Shown here piece by piece: positions 18,250 to 27,511 of a stretch of 64,000 bases of DNA. The stretch covers positions 159,772-223,771 of the forward strand of contig NZ_FXTE01000004.1 in NCBI RefSeq assembly GCF_900182615.1, given 5' to 3'. Every line of letters begins with the position of its first letter. Position 1 is the stretch's first letter. Both the position numbers and the translations under genes were made by a program. Under the pieces are notes generated by a model. The model was not told where the DNA came from. It saw only the letters and a program-made list of their open reading frames with translations, and did no database searches. Source of the stretch: Ruegeria faecimaris (GTDB lineage: Bacteria; Pseudomonadota; Alphaproteobacteria; Rhodobacterales; Rhodobacteraceae).

Positions 18250-18297
18250 TTTGCATGTTTACAATTACCCGGAACCGTATTTTCAAAGATTTGCAAA
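18250..18297. promoter_or_regulatory. PccR-type half-sites in the pccB control region
   Basis: TTTGCATG (18250), TTTTCAAA (18280) and TTTGCAAA (18290) lie on one face at 30- and 10-base intervals, 74-121 bases before the pccB ATG. A possible -10 element TATAGT follows at 18334-18339. The half-site matches the PccR element known from R. sphaeroides, but the published pair is separated by four bases whereas here the closest pair is separated by two, so the exact footprint is uncertain. Confidence 0.55.
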
Positions 18298-18370
18298 TTT
18301 GCCGAATGAGGCTTTGGTCTGAACGAAACTAAGTATAGTGTCGCGCCAAATTTCAAAGGGGATCATCGTT

Positions 18371-19903
18371 ATGAAAGACATCCTTTCCGAGCTTGAAGGC
18401 CGCCGCAACGATGCACGGCTGGGGGGTGGGCAAAAACGTATTGATGCGCAGCATGCGCGGGGCAAGCTGACCGCACGCGAACGCATAGAGCTGTTGGTGG
18501 ATGAAGGCAGTTTCGAAGAATTCGACATGTTTGTCAGCCATCGCTGCACGGATTTCGGGATGGAAAATCAAAAGCCTGCGGGCGATGGTGTCGTCACCGG
18601 ATGGGGCACAATCAATGGTCGTATGGTCTATGTCTTCAGCCAGGACTTCACCGTTTTCGGCGGGTCTCTGTCGGAAACCCACGCGCAGAAAATCTGCAAG
18701 ATCATGGACATGGCAATCCAGAATGGTGCCCCGGTGATCGGCATCAACGATTCGGGTGGTGCGCGAATCCAGGAAGGTGTGGCCTCGCTTGCGGGTTATG
18801 CCGAGGTGTTCCAGCGTAACATCATGGCCTCGGGCGTGGTTCCGCAGATCAGTGTGATCATGGGGCCCTGCGCCGGTGGCGCCGTCTACAGTCCGGCGAT
18901 GACCGACTTTATCTTTATGGTCAAAGACACCTCGTACATGTTTGTGACAGGCCCCGATGTCGTCAAGACAGTCACCAATGAGGTTGTAACCGCCGAAGAG
19001 CTGGGTGGTGCATCGACCCATACCAAGAAATCCTCGGTTGCCGACGGTGCATTCGAAAACGATGTCGAAGCACTGGCCGAAGTGCGCCGTCTTGTCGATT
19101 TCCTACCGTTGAACAACAAGGAAAAACCGCCCGTTCGTCCCTTCTTTGACGAACCGGGCCGGATTGAGGCTTCGCTGGATACGTTGATCCCGGACAACCC
19201 GAACACACCTTATGACATGAAAGAACTCATTGCCAAAGTGGCGGACGAGGGTGATTTTTACGAAATTCAAGAAGATTACGCCAAGAACATCATCACGGGC
19301 TTTATCCGTCTGGAAGGTCAGACCGTAGGTGTTGTAGCCAACCAACCGATGGTACTGGCCGGCTGTCTGGATATCGACAGCAGCCGCAAGGCCGCGCGTT
19401 TCGTCCGGTTCTGTGATTGCTTTGAAATTCCGATTTTGACACTGGTCGACGTGCCGGGCTTTTTGCCGGGAACCTCGCAGGAATATGGCGGCGTGATCAA
19501 ACATGGCGCAAAACTGCTGTTTGCCTATGGCGAGGCGACCGTTCCGAAGGTCACAGTGATCACCCGAAAGGCCTATGGCGGTGCCTATGACGTGATGGCA
19601 TCCAAACATCTGCGTGGCGATTTCAACTATGCTTGGCCAACCGCCGAGATCGCGGTGATGGGGGCCAAGGGCGCGACCGAAATCATCCACCGTGCGGATC
19701 TGGGCGATGCCGAGAAAATCGCACAGCACGCTCAGGACTATGAGGACCGGTTTGCCAACCCGTTTGTGGCTGCGGAACGTGGATTCATTGATGAGGTGAT
19801 CATGCCGCATTCGACCCGCCGCCGCGTATCGCGAGCTTTTGCCAGCTTGCGTAACAAGCAACTGAAAAACCCCTGGAAAAAGCACGATAACATTCCGCTG
19901 TAA
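18371..19903 (+). CDS. pccB: Propionyl-CoA carboxylase beta (carboxyltransferase) subunit
   Basis: 510 residues from the ATG at 18371, with AAGGGGA upstream; the longer reading from 18338 is not preferred. Carboxyltransferase domains run throughout: [10 protein letters not shown] and [16 protein letters not shown] bind acyl-CoA in the N-terminal half, and [19 protein letters not shown] and [12 protein letters not shown] bind carboxybiotin in the C-terminal half. With PccA it carboxylates propionyl-CoA to (S)-methylmalonyl-CoA in the cytoplasm. First gene after the PccR-type control region. Two conserved small genes separate it from pccA instead of the close pccB-pccA pairing seen in some genomes. 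Confidence 0.96.
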   Translation: MKDILSELEGRRNDARLGGGQKRIDAQHARGKLTARERIELLVDEGSFEEFDMFVSHRCTDFGMENQKPAGDGVVTGWGTINGRMVYVFSQDFTVFGGSLSETHAQKICKIMDMAIQNGAPVIGINDSGGARIQEGVASLAGYAEVFQRNIMASGVVPQISVIMGPCAGGAVYSPAMTDFIFMVKDTSYMFVTGPDVVKTVTNEVVTAEELGGASTHTKKSSVADGAFENDVEALAEVRRLVDFLPLNNKEKPPVRPFFDEPGRIEASLDTLIPDNPNTPYDMKELIAKVADEGDFYEIQEDYAKNIITGFIRLEGQTVGVVANQPMVLAGCLDIDSSRKAARFVRFCDCFEIPILTLVDVPGFLPGTSQEYGGVIKHGAKLLFAYGEATVPKVTVITRKAYGGAYDVMASKHLRGDFNYAWPTAEIAVMGAKGATEIIHRADLGDAEKIAQHAQDYEDRFANPFVAAERGFIDEVIMPHSTRRRVSRAFASLRNKQLKNPWKKHDNIPL

Positions 19904-20003
19904 GCTGACGGTCGCGGGGCAGGCGCTCTGGTTTGCCTGCCTCTGGGCACGTTGGTGAAAGACCCCCAAACGGCGAATTTGACTTTGAGAGCAAAGCTGC
20001 TAA

Positions 20004-20486
20004 ATGAAATGCCTTATTGGACATAGAAAAGCGCGGGCCAGTAGGCATGCGCGCGCGATCCCGGAGAGAGGAGCTCGCCTTTGGTGGGTCTGGGATCGCG
20101 CCTTATGTCTGGCAATTCTCTGTCTTGGTTCGCCTACATTCGCTGAAGCATTGGTGCCGGTGCCCTCTGGGCAGCCTGTACGTCTGAACGATGTCCTGCT
20201 GGACAACAATCCGGGCGAGTTATGGCTGCGCTTTCGCTTCATCGCGCCAAAGATAGGCTCGGATATGGGACGCATTGGATATGATGTCGCCACGATCGAC
20301 ATGGAGCACCTGTGTCAGACGCTGGCCGTGGCCTATGTCGAGCACCACAAGCTGGAACCGGCGCGAGTGGTGATTTCCCTGTCGAACAAGCCGATAGATT
20401 TTGGCCATACCGCGCCGGATGCCACGCAGTTCTTCGAAGCGTATCTTCTGCAGGATTCCCAATGTGTCTGGGACGGAGGGATTTGA
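20004..20486 (+). CDS. Conserved exported protein (DUF6497-like)
   Basis: 160 residues as read from the ATG at 20004. Residues about 33-48 are hydrophobic (ALCLAILCLGSPTFAEA), a likely signal peptide, which makes the first 30 residues an unusually long charged lead; the true start may be downstream at a non-ATG codon. The mature part has a recognisable Rhodobacteraceae pattern (GELWLRFRFIAP; two cysteines, one near the C-terminus in SQCVWDGGI). I assign it to DUF6497 from memory of the pattern. No function is known. It sits 100 bases after pccB on the same strand and may be cotranscribed. Confidence 0.65.
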   Translation: MKCLIGHRKARASRHARAIPERGARLWWVWDRALCLAILCLGSPTFAEALVPVPSGQPVRLNDVLLDNNPGELWLRFRFIAPKIGSDMGRIGYDVATIDMEHLCQTLAVAYVEHHKLEPARVVISLSNKPIDFGHTAPDATQFFEAYLLQDSQCVWDGGI

Positions 20487-20559
20487 GAATGGTTGTCAAT
20501 TACCACAATTTCTGTGCATTCCCCTTCGCCTCAAAGGACCTTAGCGAAGAGGCGCTGAA

Positions 20560-20913
20560 ATGTTGAAACATCGCGGATTTCCCGGCCGTCTGACCGGGAC
20601 GGATTATCAATTCACAATCAGACGGGCCAACCCAAAGGGTGTTACCCCACTGACAACGCGTGAACGGTTCCGGGATCGTAAACCTGCTGATCGTCGCGCG
20701 GATGCAGCCTTTATCGAGGCCCTGTGGGAGCATTTCGGCGACCAGCCATTCGAACGTGGCAATCTGGATGCCGGTCGCCTGAGCTGGTTTTTCGGGCGTG
20801 AGGTCATTCCGGCGGAGGATCCGTTTGACCCCGCCAGCTATGATGCCTTGCTGGTCATTGATCCGAGCGTGGCCAGAGCCTCGTTTCCGGACATTTTCGG
20901 CGGGGATAGCTGA
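20560..20913 (+). CDS. Conserved hypothetical protein downstream of pccB
   Basis: 117 residues, no signal peptide and no membrane segment. It starts MLKHRGFPGRLTGTDYQFTI and has an acidic C-terminal half (FDPASYDALLVIDPSVARAS). No family recognised. Codon use looks like its neighbours' and the gene is codirectional with pccB and the exported protein 74 bases upstream. Gene status is likely but not certain. Confidence 0.55.
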   Translation: MLKHRGFPGRLTGTDYQFTIRRANPKGVTPLTTRERFRDRKPADRRADAAFIEALWEHFGDQPFERGNLDAGRLSWFFGREVIPAEDPFDPASYDALLVIDPSVARASFPDIFGGDS

Positions 20914-21440
20914 AGGTGATCGACGTCGTCGCACATAAACGCCTTGGAAATTCCAACAGGGTTTCTTTGCCCCGGTTGGGCCAAGAAGGATATGTGCGCT
21001 GTGCAGATCGGGCGCGTGACAATCGCGCAAAATACCTGAGGGAAAGGGCGCAAACTACTGATTCTATGGCGTGTATCACCCGTGGCTTGGTGGCGGGAGA
21101 ACCATCAAGGCTTGGGCAGGAAAAAGGCCAGTCGGCGGGGGTTGGCCGCGGCGACTTAGGATCGAATTCTTCAGGTCATGTGATCTCAGGTAGTGTTGAT
21201 AAAACAAAGGTTTGCGTGACTGTCGGGGTGCGAATTTCGCCCTGCCCAACCAAAGTTCACGCGAGCGGAATCGGCGCGTTTCTGCGCGATATTTCGCTGA
21301 ATGGGCAGATTCTGGCCGGAAATTTCACCACTGGCCAATCCCGGTTTGCAGGTGCAACCGGGCCGTGCATGGTGAGCGGGTCGTGCGGCTCTACTTTGCC
21401 TGCGTCGCACGCGCACCTACTATTCCGTACCCCTTCCTTC
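20914..21440 (+). other. Long region without a convincing gene, upstream of a strong terminator
   Basis: About 525 bases in which neither strand gives a credible protein. A frame beginning GTG at 20916 is open for 386 codons but runs across the terminator, the lipoprotein gene and into pccA, and its translation looks random. The stretch ends in a strong Rho-independent terminator, so it is either a long 3' untranslated tail of the pccB transcript or holds a non-coding RNA. It does not resemble tmRNA, RNase P RNA or SRP RNA by eye. Confidence 0.5.
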
Positions 21441-21486
21441 CGCGGGCAGGCTTGTGGTTTTCACAATGTCCTGCCCGCGTTTTTCT
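21441..21486 (+). terminator. Strong Rho-independent terminator
   Basis: Perfect 10-bp stem CGCGGGCAGG / CCTGCCCGCG followed by TTTTTCTTT, with an inner TTGTG / CACAA hairpin. It ends transcription coming from the pccB side or from an unannotated RNA. Confidence 0.85.
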
Positions 21487-21619
21487 TTGTGCAAACTTCA
21501 GTCATTGGATGGCATAAAACTGCGCAAATGGGCATCTCGGTACGCTCGTTATTGAATAACAGTGGCGATTTCCCGCATCTGGCTCTGAAATTGTTAAAAA
21601 ACCAAAAAAGGCAGACATC

Positions 21620-21823
21620 ATGCGAATCTCGAAAGTCATTCTTGCAATGGCGACTTGTGCAGGGCTCGCGGCGTGCGGAGACTCGACCGGCGAGCAGGCG
21701 TTGCTTGGCGGCGGAGCCGGCGCCGTTGGCGCTGCAGTCGTCAGTGCCGACCCGCTGTTGGGTGCCGTGGTCGGCGCGGCAGGCAACGTGCTTTACTGCA
21801 AGACCCAGAACAACTGTAGATAA
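21620..21823 (+). CDS. Small glycine-rich lipoprotein
   Basis: 67 residues. A lipoprotein signal peptide ends in the lipobox LAAC, with the lipidated cysteine at residue 19. The mature part is a glycine-zipper-like helix (LLGGGAGAVGAAVV, LLGAVVGAAGNVLY), as in small YMGG/Gly-zipper envelope lipoproteins, and ends with YCKTQNNCR, whose two cysteines could pair. Probably outer-membrane anchored. It lies between two terminators just before pccA, so it is probably an independent unit. Confidence 0.75.
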   Translation: MRISKVILAMATCAGLAACGDSTGEQALLGGGAGAVGAAVVSADPLLGAVVGAAGNVLYCKTQNNCR

Positions 21824-21867
21824 CGAAATCTTCGGGGCCCCGTCGCCCCGACCGTCATCGCGCGACA

Positions 21868-21904
21868 CGCCGTCGTGGGGCCATTGCCCCGCGGCGGCGT
21901 TTTG
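21868..21904 (+). terminator. Terminator between the small lipoprotein gene and pccA
   Basis: Stem CGCCGTCGTGGGG / CCCCGCGGCGGCG with one mismatch and a 6-base loop, followed by TTTT. The pccA ATG lies only 33 bases further on, so this could also act as a leader attenuator for pccA. Confidence 0.6.
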
Positions 21905-21936
21905 CGTTTCCAGAACTTCAAGACAGAGGACGTTCC

Positions 21937-23982
21937 ATGTTCAACAAGATCCTGATCGCCAACCGGGGCGAGATCGCCTGCCGGGTTATCAAAACCGCCC
22001 GCAAGATGGGTATCGGCACGGTCGCCATCTATTCGGACGCGGACAAGAACGCCCTGCATGTGTCGATGGCAGATGAGGCCGTGCATATCGGCCCGCCACC
22101 TGCGAACCAGTCCTATATCGTGATCGACAAGGTCATGGATGCGATCCGTCAGAGCGGCGCGCAGGCGGTTCACCCGGGGTATGGTTTTCTGTCGGAAAAC
22201 TCGAGATTCGCCCAAGCTCTGGATGCCGAAGGCGTGGCCTTTATCGGCCCTCCGGTCGGTGCGATTGAAAGCATGGGTGACAAGATCACCTCTAAAAAGA
22301 TCGCGCAAGAGGCCGGCGTCTCTACGGTTCCGGGCTATATGGGCCTGATCGAAGACGCCGACGAGGCCGTCAAGATTTCGAATGAGATCGGATATCCGGT
22401 CATGATCAAGGCCAGTGCTGGCGGCGGTGGTAAAGGCATGCGGATCGCGTGGAATGACGACGAGGCGCGCGAAGGGTTCCAGTCGTCCAAGAACGAGGCC
22501 GCGAATTCCTTTGGCGATGACCGGATTTTCATCGAGAAATTCGTGACCCAGCCCCGCCACATCGAGATTCAGGTTCTGTGCGACAGCCACGGCAACGGGG
22601 TTTATCTGGGCGAACGCGAATGCTCGATCCAGCGTCGGAACCAGAAGGTTGTGGAAGAGGCACCATCGCCTTTCCTGGATGAGGCGACCCGCAAGGCGAT
22701 GGGCGAGCAGGCGGTGGCCCTGGCCAAGGCTGTGGATTATGCCAGCGCTGGCACGGTCGAGTTTATCGTTGATGGTGACAAGAACTTCTACTTTCTAGAA
22801 ATGAACACACGCCTGCAGGTGGAACACCCGGTGACCGAACTGATCACCGGTGTCGATCTGGTCGAACAGATGATCCGCGTCGCGGCCGGTGAGAAGCTGT
22901 CGATCTCGCAGGACGATGTCACACTGACCGGCTGGGCGATTGAAAACCGTTTGTATGCCGAAGATCCTTATCGTGGCTTCTTGCCGTCCATTGGTCGTTT
23001 GACGCGCTACCGCCCGCCTCAGGAAACTGCCGCTGGTCCGCTGTTGGTTAATGACAAATGGCAGGGTGAGGCCCCCAGCGGAGAGGCCGCCGTTCGCAAC
23101 GATACCGGCGTCTATGAAGGCGGCGAGATCAGTATGTATTACGATCCGATGATCGCCAAATTGTGCACCTGGGCCCCGACCCGTGATCAAGCGATTGAGG
23201 CGATGCGGGTGGCGCTGGACAGTTTCGAGGTCGAAGGCATCGGGCACAATCTGCCGTTCCTGTCGGCAGTGATGGATCACCCGATCTTCATCAAGGGCGC
23301 GATGACTACCGCGTTCATCGAAGAACAGTACCCCGATGGGTTCCAGGGCGTAGAGCTGCCCGAGGCTGACCTGCGCCAGATCGCAGCTTCCTGCGCCGCC
23401 ATGCACCGGGTGGCTGAGATTCGCCGCACCCGTGTATCTGGCCGGATGGACAACCATGAACGCAAGGTCGGCAAACGCTGGGTCGTGACCCTGCAGGGCC
23501 AGGAATACGCAGTTCAGGTGAATGCCGATAAAGAGGGCGCGACGGTCAAATTCGAAGACGGCGCGACATTGCGCGTGGCCTCGGAGTGGACGCCGGGCGA
23601 TCAGCTGGCGGTGCTGGACATAGACGGTAGCCCGCTGGTTCTGAAGGCCGACAAAATCTCGGGCGGGTTCCGGATCCGCAACCGGGGCGCGGATATGAAG
23701 GTGCATGTGCGCCGTCCGCGACAGGCGGAACTGGCCAAGCTGATGCCCGAGAAACTGCCGCCGGATACGTCGAAACTGCTGCTCTGCCCGATGCCTGGCC
23801 TGATCGTAAAGGTCGATGTCGAAGTGGGCCAAGAAGTGCAGGAAGGTCAGGCGCTGTGCACCATCGAGGCGATGAAGATGGAAAACATTCTGCGCGCCGA
23901 GAAAAAAGGCACCGTTGCCAAGATCAACGCAGGCCCCGGCGACAGCCTCGCCGTGGATGATGTGATCATCGAGTTTGAATGA
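21937..23982 (+). CDS. pccA: Propionyl-CoA carboxylase alpha (biotin carboxylase/BCCP) subunit
   Basis: 681 residues. Residues 1-450 are biotin carboxylase (FNKILIANRGEIACRVI start; ATP-grasp loop KASAGGGGKGMR; EMNTRLQVEHPVTE). A biotin-transfer linker follows, then a C-terminal biotin carboxyl carrier domain with EAMKMEN, giving Lys647 as the biotinylated residue. It forms the holoenzyme with PccB. ATP-dependent carboxylation feeds methylmalonyl-CoA to the mutase encoded at 24674. It has its own promoter region after a terminator, so its transcript may be separate from that of pccB. Confidence 0.96.
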   Translation: MFNKILIANRGEIACRVIKTARKMGIGTVAIYSDADKNALHVSMADEAVHIGPPPANQSYIVIDKVMDAIRQSGAQAVHPGYGFLSENSRFAQALDAEGVAFIGPPVGAIESMGDKITSKKIAQEAGVSTVPGYMGLIEDADEAVKISNEIGYPVMIKASAGGGGKGMRIAWNDDEAREGFQSSKNEAANSFGDDRIFIEKFVTQPRHIEIQVLCDSHGNGVYLGERECSIQRRNQKVVEEAPSPFLDEATRKAMGEQAVALAKAVDYASAGTVEFIVDGDKNFYFLEMNTRLQVEHPVTELITGVDLVEQMIRVAAGEKLSISQDDVTLTGWAIENRLYAEDPYRGFLPSIGRLTRYRPPQETAAGPLLVNDKWQGEAPSGEAAVRNDTGVYEGGEISMYYDPMIAKLCTWAPTRDQAIEAMRVALDSFEVEGIGHNLPFLSAVMDHPIFIKGAMTTAFIEEQYPDGFQGVELPEADLRQIAASCAAMHRVAEIRRTRVSGRMDNHERKVGKRWVVTLQGQEYAVQVNADKEGATVKFEDGATLRVASEWTPGDQLAVLDIDGSPLVLKADKISGGFRIRNRGADMKVHVRRPRQAELAKLMPEKLPPDTSKLLLCPMPGLIVKVDVEVGQEVQEGQALCTIEAMKMENILRAEKKGTVAKINAGPGDSLAVDDVIIEFE

Positions 23983-24058
23983 TCATGACCGTGCGTTTGA
24001 CATATCCTGCAAGGGAACCGGCGGTCGCCGCCGGGGCCGTCGGGTATGGGAAACGCGT

Positions 24059-24505
24059 TCAGCCGCCCTCGCGCCGTTCACGGATTTCGCGTTGGCGCAG
24101 GGGGGTCTTGTCGATGGAGCGACCGATTTCACGCACGCTCCAAGGGGAAGGTTTGCGCAGTTTGACCACGCCGTCCTTGTCGACAAACACCATCTGGAAC
24201 CCGCGCGGGCGCAGTTTTGACCGGATGGGCGAGCGGGCGTCAGGGTCAGTGTCGATCAGAACGACCACATCGCGGTCGCGCATGACGTCCTCCCCTTCCA
24301 AAAGCATGTCGACCTGCTGCTGGAATCGCGGGTCAGCAGGTGTATCGGCGAAGACAACAATGGGCCGCTTGATCCACAGATATTCGCTGAGCTCGCTATC
24401 CCCCACAGGGCGGACAAATTCATCGTCAGCCGGGGCTACCCCGTCAGCTGCAAGCGCCGCCAGTGGAAATAGCGCCGAAAAAACAAAGGCTAGCGTTCGT
24501 ATCAT
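24059..24505 (-). CDS. Exported DUF4174 protein
   Basis: 148 residues from the ATG at 24505, preceded by a perfect AGGAGG. Signal peptide MIRTLAFVFSALFPLAALA-A. The mature part matches DUF4174 (SEYLWIKRPIVVFADTPADP at the start; GFQMVFVDKDGVVKLRKPSP near the end), a thioredoxin-fold-like periplasmic family of unknown function. No CxxC is present, so a redox role is unlikely. It lies on the opposite strand between pccA and the mutase gene. The longer open frame upstream is not a plausible extension. Confidence 0.82.
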   Translation of the reverse strand: MIRTLAFVFSALFPLAALAADGVAPADDEFVRPVGDSELSEYLWIKRPIVVFADTPADPRFQQQVDMLLEGEDVMRDRDVVVLIDTDPDARSPIRSKLRPRGFQMVFVDKDGVVKLRKPSPWSVREIGRSIDKTPLRQREIRERREGG

Positions 24506-24673
24506 TGGGCCTCCTGTTGGATTGAATATAGTCCCTGCGCGCACGAATGCGACCAGTGAAATGCACGCAGCCCATAAAATATTGCGTCCCACCCAATTCG
24601 AATGGGCGCAACCACGGATGATAACGCGCAGGCCACGCCCTTGCGCGACCCGAATTGAGAAAAGGATATCGCA

Positions 24674-26800
24674 ATGACCAATAGGAAAGACTGGCAGGCG
24701 CTGGCCGAGAAAGAGCTGCGCGGTCGCCCGTTGGACGACCTGACTAGAGAGACGCTCGAAGGCATCGCCGTCAAGCCACTCTATACGCAAGAAGATACGG
24801 CTGATCTGCCGCATATGGGCTCCATGCCCGGGTTTGGGCCGTTCACGCGCGGGGTAAAGGCGACAATGTATGCCGGTCGTCCCTGGACGATCCGCCAATA
24901 TGCGGGGTTTTCCACCGCCGAAGAATCGAATGCCTTCTACCGTCGCAATCTGGCGGCGGGTCAGCAGGGGGTCTCGGTGGCTTTCGATCTGGCCACGCAC
25001 CGCGGATATGACAGCGACCACCCACGCGTTGTCGGCGATGTGGGCAAGGCCGGTGTGGCCATCGACAGCGTAGAGGACATGAAGATTCTGTTCGACGGCA
25101 TCCCGTTGGACAAGGTCTCGGTCTCGATGACCATGAACGGTGCCGTGGTTCCTATCCTGGCAAGTTTCATTGTAGCGGGTGAGGAACAGGGCCACGACAA
25201 ATCCGTCCTGTCCGGCACTATTCAGAATGACATTCTGAAAGAATTCATGGTGCGTAACACCTATATCTACCCGCCTGAGCCTTCGATGAAGATCATCTCG
25301 GACATCATCGAATATACGTCGAATGATATGCCCAAATTCAACTCGATCTCAATCTCGGGCTATCACATGCAAGAGGCCGGCGCGAACCTGGTGCAGGAGC
25401 TGGCCTATACGCTTGCTGACGGGCGCGAATACGTTCGTGCAGCGACGCAGGCCGGAATGGATGTCGACAAATTCGCTGGTCGCTTGTCGTTCTTTTTTGC
25501 CATTGGCATGAATTTCTTCATGGAAATTGCCAAGCTGCGTGCGGCCCGTACCCTTTGGCATCGGGTGATGACCGATTTCGGCGCGAAATCCGAGCGCTCT
25601 AAGATGCTGCGGACCCATTGCCAGACCTCAGGCGTGTCGCTGCAAGAACAAGACCCCTATAACAACGTGATCCGCACCGCCTATGAGGCGATGAGCGCGG
25701 TTCTGGGCGGCACCCAATCGCTGCATACTAACGCCTTGGACGAGGCGATTGCGCTGCCCACCGATTTCTCTGCTCGCATTGCACGGAACACTCAGTTGGT
25801 GCTGCAAGAGGAAACCGGGGTGACCGATGTGGTCGATCCGCTGGCCGGGTCTTACTACGTCGAAAGCCTGACTAATGAGTTGGTCGAAAAAGCCTGGGCT
25901 CTTATGGAAGAGGTCGAGGAAATGGGCGGCATGACCAAGGCCGTTGCATCCGGCATGCCAAAGCTTCGGATAGAAGAAAGCGCCGCCCGACGGCAGGCGA
26001 TGATCGACCGGGGTGACGAGGTAATCGTCGGCGTCAACAAGTACCGCAAGGAACGGGAAGACCCGATAGACATTCTGGATGTCGACAACGTGGCTGTCCG
26101 CGAGGCGCAGGTGGCACGTCTGGAACGCATCCGTACCACGCGCGATGAGGCTGCCTGCCAAAAGGCGCTGGACACCCTGACGACCACCGCCCGCGATGGC
26201 GGCAACCTGCTGGCCGCTGCTGTCGAAGCCGCCCGTGCCCGCGCATCCGTAGGAGAGATCAGCATGGCAATGGAAAAGGAATTTGGTCGCCACCGCGCCG
26301 AGGTCAAAACGCTGGCCGGTGTTTATGGGGCCGCCTATGAGGGCGACGAAGGCTTTGCCGCCATCCAGAAGTCCATTGAGGATTTTGCTGAGGCCGAAGG
26401 CCGTCGCCCGCGCCTGCTGGTCGTCAAGATGGGGCAGGACGGGCATGACCGGGGAGCCAAGGTGATCGCCACAGCCTTTGCCGATATCGGCTTTGACGTG
26501 GACGTTGGCCCGCTGTTCCAAACGCCGGCCGAGGCAGCACAAGACGCGGTGGACAATGACGTCCATGTCGTCGGCATTTCGTCTCAGGCAGCCGGGCACA
26601 AGACGCTGGCCCCGCAGCTGGTCGAAGAACTGAAAAAGGCCGGGGCTGAGGATATCATCGTCATCTGCGGAGGTGTCATCCCACAACAGGATTATAAGTT
26701 CCTCTATGATCACGGGGTTAAGGCGATCTTTGGTCCGGGTACGAATATTCCCGAGGCGGCACAAGATATCCTGCGTTTGATCGGCGATTCCAAAGATTGA
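24674..26800 (+). CDS. mcm: Methylmalonyl-CoA mutase, single-chain type
   Basis: 708 residues. The N-terminal substrate barrel (about 1-530) includes [31 protein letters not shown] and [20 protein letters not shown]. The C-terminal cobalamin domain has the DxHxxG motif with Asp589, His591 and Gly594. Converts (R)-methylmalonyl-CoA to succinyl-CoA using adenosylcobalamin, completing propionate assimilation begun by PccBA. It is codirectional with pccA but separated by the opposite-strand DUF4174 gene. The methylmalonyl-CoA epimerase and the MeaB/ArgK-type GTPase are not nearby. No cobalamin riboswitch could be recognised in the 168-base leader. Confidence 0.96.
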   Translation: MTNRKDWQALAEKELRGRPLDDLTRETLEGIAVKPLYTQEDTADLPHMGSMPGFGPFTRGVKATMYAGRPWTIRQYAGFSTAEESNAFYRRNLAAGQQGVSVAFDLATHRGYDSDHPRVVGDVGKAGVAIDSVEDMKILFDGIPLDKVSVSMTMNGAVVPILASFIVAGEEQGHDKSVLSGTIQNDILKEFMVRNTYIYPPEPSMKIISDIIEYTSNDMPKFNSISISGYHMQEAGANLVQELAYTLADGREYVRAATQAGMDVDKFAGRLSFFFAIGMNFFMEIAKLRAARTLWHRVMTDFGAKSERSKMLRTHCQTSGVSLQEQDPYNNVIRTAYEAMSAVLGGTQSLHTNALDEAIALPTDFSARIARNTQLVLQEETGVTDVVDPLAGSYYVESLTNELVEKAWALMEEVEEMGGMTKAVASGMPKLRIEESAARRQAMIDRGDEVIVGVNKYRKEREDPIDILDVDNVAVREAQVARLERIRTTRDEAACQKALDTLTTTARDGGNLLAAAVEAARARASVGEISMAMEKEFGRHRAEVKTLAGVYGAAYEGDEGFAAIQKSIEDFAEAEGRRPRLLVVKMGQDGHDRGAKVIATAFADIGFDVDVGPLFQTPAEAAQDAVDNDVHVVGISSQAAGHKTLAPQLVEELKKAGAEDIIVICGGVIPQQDYKFLYDHGVKAIFGPGTNIPEAAQDILRLIGDSKD

Positions 26801-26808
26801 ACCGGCGC

Positions 26809-26833
26809 CAAGTTTTTTCGTCGAAAAATCTTG
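26809..26833. repeat. Palindromic element like the one between betC and betA
   Basis: AAGTTTTTTCGTCGAAAAATCTTG-type palindrome starting 9 bases after the mutase stop codon. The core differs from the betC-betA copy by a few bases and shares the flanking AATCTTG. Probably a small dispersed hairpin element. Confidence 0.6.
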
Positions 26834-26855
26834 TGATCCAGCGCCTTTGAGGAAA

Positions 26856-26890
26856 ACATACGGCCAGACCCTTGCGGTCTGGCCGTATGT
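26856..26890. terminator. Perfect 15-bp inverted repeat after mcm
   Basis: ACATACGGCCAGACC / GGTCTGGCCGTATGT with a 5-base loop. The stem is very strong but no T-run follows (CATCTGG), so it may act as a Rho-assisted terminator, an RNA-stabilising 3' end or a protein-binding dyad. Confidence 0.6.
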
Positions 26891-26908
26891 CATCTGGGGG
26901 GCTCATCC

Positions 26909-27511
26909 GTGTTACTTGATCACTTGGCGGTTGCTGGCGAAACGCTTGAACAGGCTTCGGCTCATGTCGAACAGGCGCTGGGCGTATCCTTGCAGGACGG
27001 CGGCAAGCACGAGAAATTCGGAACTCATAACCGGTTGTTGGGCCTGCGGGACGGTTTGTATCTGGAAGCCATCGCGATTGACCCCGATGCACCCAATCCG
27101 CAAAGAACCCGCTGGTTCGATCTAGATCGGTTTCAGGGCGCTCCCCGCCTGACCAACTGGATTTGCCAGGTTCCGGATATCGAGGCCTCGCTGACGGTCT
27201 TTCCTGACGGAGTCGGTCAACCGATCGACCTAAACCGTGGCGCGCTGCGTTGGCGCATGGCGGTGCCTCCCAATGGGCGCCTGCCGTTTGATAATCTTTT
27301 CCCAGCGCTCATCCAGTGGCAGGGTGACCTTCACCCGGCAAACATGCTGAACGACAGTGGCTGCCAGCTGCGCCGCCTAGTCGTCTATCACCCTGATGCG
27401 CTGGATCTCGCCAAAGTGGTTGGGCCGTTGGGGCAAGTTGAGTTCGACAGCGGTCCGGCGGCGTTGCGCGCGGAAATTGACACGCCGCACGGGGTGCGGG
27501 TGCTGGAATGA
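26909..27511 (+). CDS. VOC-family (glyoxalase-like) protein
   Basis: 200 residues with a GTG start preceded by GGGGGG. It opens LLDHLAVAGETLEQASAHVE, typical of the glyoxalase-like domain of uncharacterised VOC proteins, with the conserved KHEKFGTHNRLLGL and YLEAIAIDP segments. VOC proteins bind a metal in a paired beta-alpha-beta fold; enzyme activity here is not known. Its stop overlaps the start of the acetyltransferase gene by four bases (ATGA), so the two are cotranslated. Confidence 0.82.
   Translation: MLLDHLAVAGETLEQASAHVEQALGVSLQDGGKHEKFGTHNRLLGLRDGLYLEAIAIDPDAPNPQRTRWFDLDRFQGAPRLTNWICQVPDIEASLTVFPDGVGQPIDLNRGALRWRMAVPPNGRLPFDNLFPALIQWQGDLHPANMLNDSGCQLRRLVVYHPDALDLAKVVGPLGQVEFDSGPAALRAEIDTPHGVRVLE

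Noticed and set aside
20914..21440. tmRNA, RNase P RNA or SRP RNA
   Set aside because: None of the signature sequences, such as a tag-peptide coding stretch or the conserved GAGGAAAGTCCGGGC element, could be found.
20916..22076. 386-codon open frame on the plus strand
   Set aside because: It crosses a strong terminator, the small lipoprotein gene and the pccA start, and its translation looks random.
24506..24673. Cobalamin riboswitch before mcm
   Set aside because: I searched the 168-base leader by eye for the conserved B12-box and core and saw neither; too short for a full riboswitch.
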